From NCBI GenBank assembly GCA_033063855.1, contig CP093830.1:16058854-16122853 (forward strand): a stretch of DNA of 64,000 bases, read 5' to 3'. The notes beneath the pieces are model-generated. The model was not told where the DNA came from. It worked only from the letters and a program-made list of their open reading frames with translations, and did no database searches. A program made the position numbers and the translations under genes. Of this stretch, positions 52,101 to 61,100 are shown piece by piece. This DNA comes from Smittia aterrima. Its lineage: Eukaryota; Arthropoda; Insecta; Diptera; Chironomidae. The first letter of the stretch is position 1; the number at the start of each line of letters is the position of its first letter.

Positions 52101-55100
52101 ATCCATCACAAGATCGTGAATGATGTCCTTCTGCTTGGTACGTTCCTTCGTCAGTTCCTCTAACTTCATGCTGAGAGTTTGTGGCGCAGGAGGAGTGAAT
52201 ACAAGTTTAGAATCGTCACCGAGAAGATCGCTTTTCGAAAGCTTACGACGACTCTTCTTCTCTAATGACTCACGGCCGCTGCTGATTTGTGCAATCTTCA
52301 TTTGAAGACTCTTCACATACTCTTCGTATCCACCCATCTCATCAATCTGTTCTCGGCTGACTCGACTTGCACTCGAAGCTCTCTCGCCTGATCTCTCAAA
52401 CACTTGATCTTTTTCAGATGGCGTCGAGTCACTTGTTATCACGTTACTTGAAGCTGTCGCCGTTGTATTGACTTGTGTTTTTGGGTTAGCTGGCAATGAC
52501 TCCGGACTGGTAACAATTGTAAGCTCTTCGGTTGTGTCAGTCGTCGTGGTAACTGTTGGAAGACTCTCAACTTGATTTTTATCTTCAGTAATAACCAAAC
52601 TGTCGTCGTCGATATCATCATACGAAGCGTTAAGGCTGTCAAGTGGATCTTCATTAACTGGAGTCCTTAGATCGTTGTTGAGTATACAAGCGCCTTGTTC
52701 GATGAAGTCAATATTTGCAACGTCCAAGTTAATTGCTTCGATGACAGGTGGTGAGCGCTCCTTAACTTTAATATGATCGTAAGCATTGTACGACGCTTGA
52801 CGATTCATTTGGTGTTGATGATCAACAAATTTAACGTAACCGCGATTTTTCAGCATTGCTCGATTTGTTGTCGATAATGTTTCAACGCAACTGTCTTCTG
52901 ATCCCGTATCCATGAAATCGATCTCTCCAATCGCAAGATTCTTGAGAATACCGCATTCCACTTCAGATGATTCCGTTTTCTTAATTGACGATGCTTTTGA
53001 AGATACTTTTGAGGCATTCGAACCATTGTTTCGACTTCTTGTTTTCTTATTCTTCTTGATCGTTCCTTTTCCAGAATTTAATGCAAATTCAACGTCTATA
53101 AAGTTCTCTGAGAGAGCGTCTTCAATTGTCCAGTCAGAAAGCTCGGTTTCAGTCAAACCTTGTCCAGTTATTTCAGCATCAGAGTCAGAATGAATCGGTC
53201 TTTGATCAGCCATTGGAGTTTTATCGCCATCAGGCGTAGTGACTGGTGACTTTTTGTCATTGAAACGCAATTGTAATTTCTTTGCACCTTCTTCTTCTTT
53301 TGATACAATCAGCGGTAAGTTCTTCAAGCTCTCCAACTTGTACTCGTTTTTGGAGTCGAACTTTAAAGTTTGTTTTGGAGTTTCAGGTTTCTCTTTGAAC
53401 AAAGGCAAATCATCAGGATCGCCAACATATTTTCCATCAATGATCATGAGGCTGTCGATTTGCATAAGTTCACCAGAGGAATCTCGTACTTCCAATCGAG
53501 GTGGTTGACTTTGGAAGGTAACATTGTCGTTGTGTGTTTCTGGACTTGTGGTGGAATCGAGAATAAAGTGAGGAATATCTTCAAGGCTCGATGTTGACGA
53601 CTCATTTGATAAACTGTCAGTATCAACTTCTTTCGGAGTTTTCGTCCAAATCTGTGGAACTTCAATTGTTGTCTCATGAGCAGGACTGCGAGGTCTCTCC
53701 ACATTGTCCTCGTCTTTACTTGATTTCAGAGTCAAATTACTGATTATATCGGGAACAGCCGTTGTGTTGTTGTTAGGCTCAGCAGTCTGTCGTTCCTTTG
53801 GCGGTGAATCAACAGTCAGATCGATGAACATGCTGTCAAGTTTGCATTTAATCTTCAAATTTGCTTCATCTGGTATTAACGTCGACTTCTCCATGTTTTC
53901 GATGAATTGTTGATTTGCTGCAATTGTGCTCTTGGGGATTTCAATTTCATCCAAATCGATGATCGGTTGAGACTTCTCAGGAGTAACCAGATCGATGATA
54001 TCAAGAATTTCTGGAGCATTTGAAATTTCCGGAGAGAGCTCACGAATTTTATTCTCAATCAAAGTTGTGTTGACTGTCTCTGAATACTCAAGCTTCTTGT
54101 TGGAATCGATTGATCGATTCTCTTTCTCATCCTGATTATTGTTGAACTTATCTTTGTTTAACTTTGAAATAACAATCGAGTGTTGACTACGATTAAGTTC
54201 GTTGTTGCGATCAATTCGTTGCAGGAAGGTTTGCATCGAAGGTGAAATCTCCGCTGCAGGATTAAGAAGCTTCTGGCATTCAGAAATGTTCGAATGGAAA
54301 CTCTTCAGTTTAGTGTCGAGAGCCGATGCAGAATCAGACTTTAGAACAGAATGTGCATTGCCTGCTTCGCCTAACAAATATCGCTTCTTGAGTTCAAGAC
54401 TCTTCTTCGAAGCGATACCTTCGGTGCTGGCAGTTTTGCTTAAGAGATAATTGCCTGGCAGTGGATTTTTCAACGGTTCTCGTTTAACAATTGTTGGATC
54501 AACTTCCACTAAAGGCTTAAATTTAAGATGAACATCTTGATGTTGCTTGCTAGTCGATGACCCTCGTCCATTGAACTTTGCTTGGACGCGAATCGGATGC
54601 TTACGCAAATGTGAATCGTCGATGAAAATTTTCGGAGGATCGCGGTTGACTGGATCTTGATCAAACTCTGAGTCTGTTGAAATTTCTGTTGCTGAGTTGA
54701 GAGCTTCGTCAGATGAATCCGAATCAGTTTGTGCCTAAAACCAAACAAAACATGAAAATGTTAATAAAATGTTTTCTGATAGATCATTGAGTAATTAACA
54801 GAAAAAATTATTCACAAAATTAATTTTTTCTTCAGCGAAATTTGAGATTTGTCGTCAAATGTTGACCCAAAATTGTTAATGAAAGCATTATTCACAAGAA
54901 ATCATTCCAGTTTAATCTTAGTTGAAGCCAAAGATAATTTCGTACGAATTCGATCGAGATTGAGTAAGAAATGTGTTGCTGACTCAGTTGATTTGTGTGT
55001 GAGCTTATCGGGTACGATCCGATAAAAGGAAAATTTAATTACACGCATCGTTTAGTTTGGCACACAAAGAGTTTGATTACTGATGTCGTCGGTTATTTGA

Positions 55101-58100
55101 AGGTAGTTTGCTGGGTAGTGGTGAAGAAGGAAAACAACAGCAACACAACACGATTATGGCGCAGCAAGCCAATTACCTTTTTATACGAAATCGTACCCAA
55201 GACTTAGTTGAGCGCAAAACGAGTTTAGAAATTGCGAAAGAGATTTTGTAATTGAGGGTTGATGTTGTCGTTGAAATCGAAGTTACGAGAATTTTTAGAT
55301 TTTTTTTTTGTATGAAAGGAAAAGGATTTTTCTAGGAAATGACGCAAGCATCGCGAGATGTGCCTGTGCTCTTATTGTGAGAGTAAGTTGATGGTCGCGA
55401 ATGGCGACTAGAGACAGGATCGATCAATGATGAGACTGGTCGCGAGCGACTTGTGTATGAAGAAGTATTGTGACTTGAATGAGGAGACATCGTATGAGAC
55501 TTTGTGAGTATTTTAGCTGCTGTAGAGCTGCTTGGACTTAGATATCCAAGAGAAGATGTAGCTCCAGATTTGTACGATGAAACTGGATTGATTGCTGATG
55601 ATCTTGCGTAAGAGGATGTTGAGATTGGTGTGTGAGACTTCCCATAACTGCCTGTGGTTCGAGGTACATACGACGATGGACGCTGATAAGAAAGATGAGT
55701 TGTTGATGGGAGTGCCGCAGTTGGATGTTGTCGAATAAATTTAATATCAGAGATGTCGATAGGATTGTCAACGTCTTGTTTCATCATTTCGCGGATGTAA
55801 GGATTATTCGAATCGTTCATCTGATCTCTCATAAAACTTTCCTTTCGCCGATGAAGCATGTGACTCTTCTCTGACAATTTATTAGCATCAGACGGTTCAG
55901 AGCTTTGCCTTCGTTGTTCAACGTGTCGTCTTACTGGAACGACTGGATCTTCAGGCTCATATGCCCGAGATTTTACCATCAAATCATCAATTGCTCGTTG
56001 TCTTGTTCGAGTTCTGATTCCTGTATCGATTGATTCTTTTCTAACTGGTTCATATTTTTCTAATCGACGTGAAGGAGCTGCAGTTGGGTAATAGTGATCA
56101 TAGTATTCTGTCGAATTCTTTGAGGTTCGTCCACTGACTGTGTCATAATCAAATGATTTGCTTGCTGGCAACATTGGTTTCTTTCTAAGCATAACTTCAG
56201 GAACATCGCTGCTCTCAACACTTTTGTGTCGTCGATTCGTGTTAATCTCGAGATCACTGATTGAATTGAAGTCTTGAATTTTATCTCCAATTGAAGTTTC
56301 CAAAGTACCAGTTGAAAGTGTTTTATAAATTGGGTGGGGATCTTGAACGAAAGGCGGAATCAATTGCGAATAATTCTTCGGTTTTTCTTCAGAAGCAACA
56401 GGATTGTGTCGATTATCTTGAAAAACTTTTGCTTGAGTTGCTTTTGCACATTCTTTCGGTGCTTCGGTCTTAACCTCGGCTTTCTCAGTTCTGATTAGAG
56501 GCTTGATAAGGATTAAATCTTCCTCTTCGACTCCAATCAACCCACTTGAGATTTCTTTCAAAACATTTAAATAACTTTTCGATGCTTTGGGATGTGAAAA
56601 TTCTTCTATAATTTCCTTTTCTCCAGCAGATGATTTTCTTGAACCTGAATAAGCAGAATCCCTCGCCGATGTGACCTTCGTGTCATCATTGGAGTTCAAA
56701 GACTTTGGTGAGTCGGGAATTTCTTCAATTGAAATCTGACGTGGGAAAATATTCTCGAGATTGAGTGGGCGTTCGCTTATACCGAAATCGATTTCAGCCA
56801 AATCGAGTTGGAGACTTTTACGATTTGGTTTTTGATTATTTTGAGACTTGGCTGAAGCGGATTCTCTTCTGTCTTGTTGTTCATCAATCAAATCTGACTT
56901 GATAGTCTTTGACCGAGCAAACTTCGAATCTTGAGATTTCAATTCAACAGGTTTGTTTTCTTGTATGATTGTCTTGAAATCAAAATCGTTTTCTTTAGGA
57001 AGCGAAGCGATTGAATCCAAAAGAGTTGAAGCTTTTGGCTCTTCAACTTCAGTTAGTTTCTCAAATCTGTCTTGAGCATCAATCAAAGTCTTTCCCATAT
57101 CGCGGCTCGTCATTTCATATTCAGAGAAGATATCATTGACGTTTTCCTTCGGAAGTGACAGAAGAGTCTCGAAAAAGTTAATTTCTTGCTTAGGCGGAGA
57201 AATTTTAGCTTTCAACTTGCGCTGGGGTTTTTCAATGATATCTTTCTTTTCAGTTTCTTGTTTTTTAAGTTGTTCGTTCACTAAAGAAACGCTATTCAGT
57301 TTTGCCGGCTCTTTAATGACGTCAGGGATATCGAGACTTGGTGGCATCATTTCCATTTCTCGTCTCTTCTTTAACTTTCGCTGCAATCGCTCAAGAACAC
57401 TGACAGGTTCTGTCTCCGGTGTGTCAACTCTTAGCTCTGTTACAACTGGCTCAATTTCCTTTGGGATTTCTTCTTCAACTTTCAATGAAGCTCTGCGATA
57501 CTTTCTTTCTAAACGAGCAACGACACTATCTTCAATTAAAGGATCATCTCCAGCGACGATTTCCGGTTCATTCAACTCGTCGAACTCTTCTTTAAATTTC
57601 TTGCGATCTTCAAATCGCTGAGGAGACTTTCGTTTGGTTTGAACATGCGAATTCTCTGGAGAGACTATTTGAGATGGCTCTTCAATATCTGGAGTCTGTG
57701 ACGATCTCTCATGCTCGACAACCAATCGTTGATATTCCTTTGTAAGAGATTGAAATATTTTTGGATCAATCGAAAATTTGTCAAGCATTTCATTCTTTTC
57801 GACTTTCTTTGGTGATTTTCGCTTTGGTTTCTTAATTGTTTTTGTCTCTGGCAAAACTTCTTCTCTGTCTGGACTAACTCGTTTGACAGCAGCGATTTCT
57901 TTTGTCGCCTGCTTGTTATCAAAAATCTTTTCGTACTCTTTACTTGGCGAACGTTCGAGCTTGGCCTCTCCGATCAGCGATTCAAAGTTATCCAAGTCAG
58001 CTTTTTCTTCAATCGTCTTCAAGTCGATTGCGCCATCGACCAACTGATCAAACATATTGAAATCATTTTTCTTCGCCGGTTTCTTTATTTGGTTTGCAGG

Positions 58101-61100
58101 TGTCTCTTTGAGCACTTGTGCATTGGATTCGATGTTTTCTTTGGTTGGTGCTCGCTTCTTCACAGATTGCATTGAAAGAATGTTTCTCTTTGGCACTGGA
58201 GGTGGCGGCGGCGGAGGAATTGAACTAACAATAGAGAATCGTCGCTCAAATGTTGGTGTCTCTGCCATTGGCGATCCTGGTGGAGTTGAAATTGAAGGTT
58301 TTCGTGTGAGCACGGGAGTTCCAGGGAAATAATTTGCCAAGTCAATCTCATTAATATTTTTTCTTGGCATCAAAGGAGATGCAGCAGCACTTGAAGTTGC
58401 TGACTGTGCATTTGGGGACCCTAAAATCTTTCTACCTGGAGTGGGACTTGAAGGGAAATATTTTGATAAATTGACATCCTTTAGAGCTTTTACATCGCGA
58501 TTCTTAGCAACCGCTGGTGGCTTCTTATCTTGAGCCGAAGGAAAATATTTTGAAATATTAACTTCTTTCATGGAGGAAACTTTTGAGTCGACGACGCTTG
58601 ATTTGATAGCTTGCATGTTGTCTGAGAATCTCTTCTGCTCCATGTCTCGCATTTGCTTTGCCATCTTGTCATTTCCTTCTTTGATGTTATTCAAGATATC
58701 GTCGGCGCCTTCTCTAATCTCTTCGCTCTTCTGCTTTTGCAAGAACGCTTGAATTCTTTGATTGACGCAACCTGGAGTTGGTTTATCGGATTCAACGACC
58801 AGTTCGTCGAAGTTATCGACATTAATCTTTTCATCTTCGATCAATTTATCAAGATCAACAGACTCGCCACTTGCTGGTGAGGTAGCCTTTGACTTGTTAT
58901 GCGTCTTGTCCTTTTCAGGTTTAATCAAATGTTTGACACTGCTGAAGATCCCAGTCAAGAACGATTTCTTCTCATCTTTCTTCTTAGTCTCGACTGGACT
59001 TCGATCTTCTTCCATTGGCACAACTTTTTGTTTCAACGACGCTTGTTCATTCAACCATTTCTCCTTCAAACTTAACTTCTTCATCATTTCCGATTTTAAA
59101 AAGAGATCGTCTTTGGAAAAGGAGGAGGGGACATTGGGAATAAAGCTAACGGAACTACCGGAAATCAAATTATTTTTGGATTTAAAGTTATCAATCTCGT
59201 TATTGTGTGTCAGCTTGACACCCTGCGAGTGAAAGAAAAATATTCAAGTGGGGGAGAGAGAAGAAATTGGTTTCAAATCAAGAATTCAAATAATGAAAGG
59301 ACGATTTAATAGTTTTACTGTTAATGTCACTCACCTCAGTTTCAGTATCGGTTTGAACGTAAGGCAAAGGTTGAAGTTTCACTTCATTCATTCGCATCTC
59401 GCGAGCCTTTGCAAGTTCTTCTCCTTCAGTTTGCGAGTCGGCGTCATCATCTTCACTTGAGTATCCATAGAACTCATCTTCGCTATCTTGAAGATTTGAC
59501 CGTTTGTCGATCCACTCTGAAGCGAGTTGAAGGGTCTGCGCATCAACACCAACTGGATCTTCAAACATTTCTGAGTCAGAATCAGTGTCTGATTCATCTG
59601 AACTTGAATCTTCATCTTCATCCTCTGATCCAGTTCTGAAGTTAACATCAGTCCATTCGTTCTCATCCATAATTTGATCTTCAACTGGTTCACCATCGGA
59701 AATTCCATCAGCGTTCTCGAATTCGATTCTCTCCGGAGTCTTTCCACGATTGTCCATTGCATCGTCAGCTTCGACTCCTTTCTTTGTCGTATCTTGTTGT
59801 CGTTGTGCTTTAAACGCAGCATATTCTTGTTGTCTTTGTTTATGAAGCAGACGTTTGGGAACAAACTTAACGTCCTTAGGAGGAAGCTTGTAATGTTGTG
59901 TGCAATAGAACTTCCCATCGGGACTTTCTCGGTCGAATGCATATCCACCTTAAAGAATAAAAGAGAAGAGAAATAACTTGAGACTGTTGACTTAACAATT
60001 CACTTACCGAGTCGAAGACTCGTGTGACAATGATGACACTTCAAACAAGAGCGATGAAGAGTTAATCCTTCAGCAGAGATTTTCTCCATCAAATAGACAC
60101 GCTGCTTGCAGAAGTGGCAAGCTTCCGAAACACTTTGTGAAGTCAAAATGAGTCCAGCTTTTTGTGCAGCTTGAGCGTTCTCTTCATCTTTCTTCTTTCC
60201 GAAAGTAGTAGCTGCTAACGATGCGACTTTGTTCTTTCCTCTTTCGCCGCGATCGAGTACCGATCCCTCCTTCAACTGTTTATCGAGAGCTTTCAGAGTG
60301 TTGTCGATCTCTTTGTATTTTTGTTCGGATGAGTCTTGACGCTCGGGCTTTGACATTTTAGTCTGGCGAGCGACGAATTGTTCGCGACTCCATTTTGGCA
60401 CTTTTTCACGACTCTTGCCAATGTCGGTAACCTTCTTAGACATTTCCATCTTCTTCTCAATCTCTCTTACGTTCCAGTCATTAGTTTCGATCTTACCGAT
60501 AGCTCGGTGCAAATCTTTTGGCTTTTTATTGAGTGCTGATGCATTCTTCGTTGTAAACTTCTCTTCAATGTGTCGAATACGATCGCTGAATTGGTCGTCG
60601 ATTGCACCACCGGCTCTTGGGCTTGCTGAAGCAATTCCACGCTCGCGATCCTAAAAAAGTGAGATTATTTTAGTAAATATTTTTGAACAAAAAACTCTTC
60701 AAACATTGCGGAAATTTTTTAATTAAGCTTTCGTGTGATTAAAACTTCCACAAATTGTTACGAAATATCTTGACGCCTCGGACAGTGGCTTCCGAAAATA
60801 CTTTTTTTTTTGTTATATCAGAGACAAGACACGCAAGTTTATCATAAATAATTAGAGCGCAACGCTGTTAATTGTGCAAATTATGAAATATTATTCCATA
60901 TGGACGACTCAAAAGGTCAAACATCAAACAAACTTCAGCTTTTTGGTTAGTTGCAACGTCGAGGAACTGAATTCATTAGAGCAAACATCAAACGACACTG
61001 AACGAATCCTTGCTTACAGGATAGAGCAGCTTTCGTTCCAATTCCTTCACTCGACTATCAAATTCTGGTGCATTCTGACGATACATGAAGATCGAATAGT

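Noticed and set aside
51106..54450. Several plus-strand ORFs opposite the long Mical exons
   Set aside because: They are antisense shadows of a real open frame and show Ser/Phe/Leu-rich composition typical of the complement of Lys/Glu/Asp/Ser codons.
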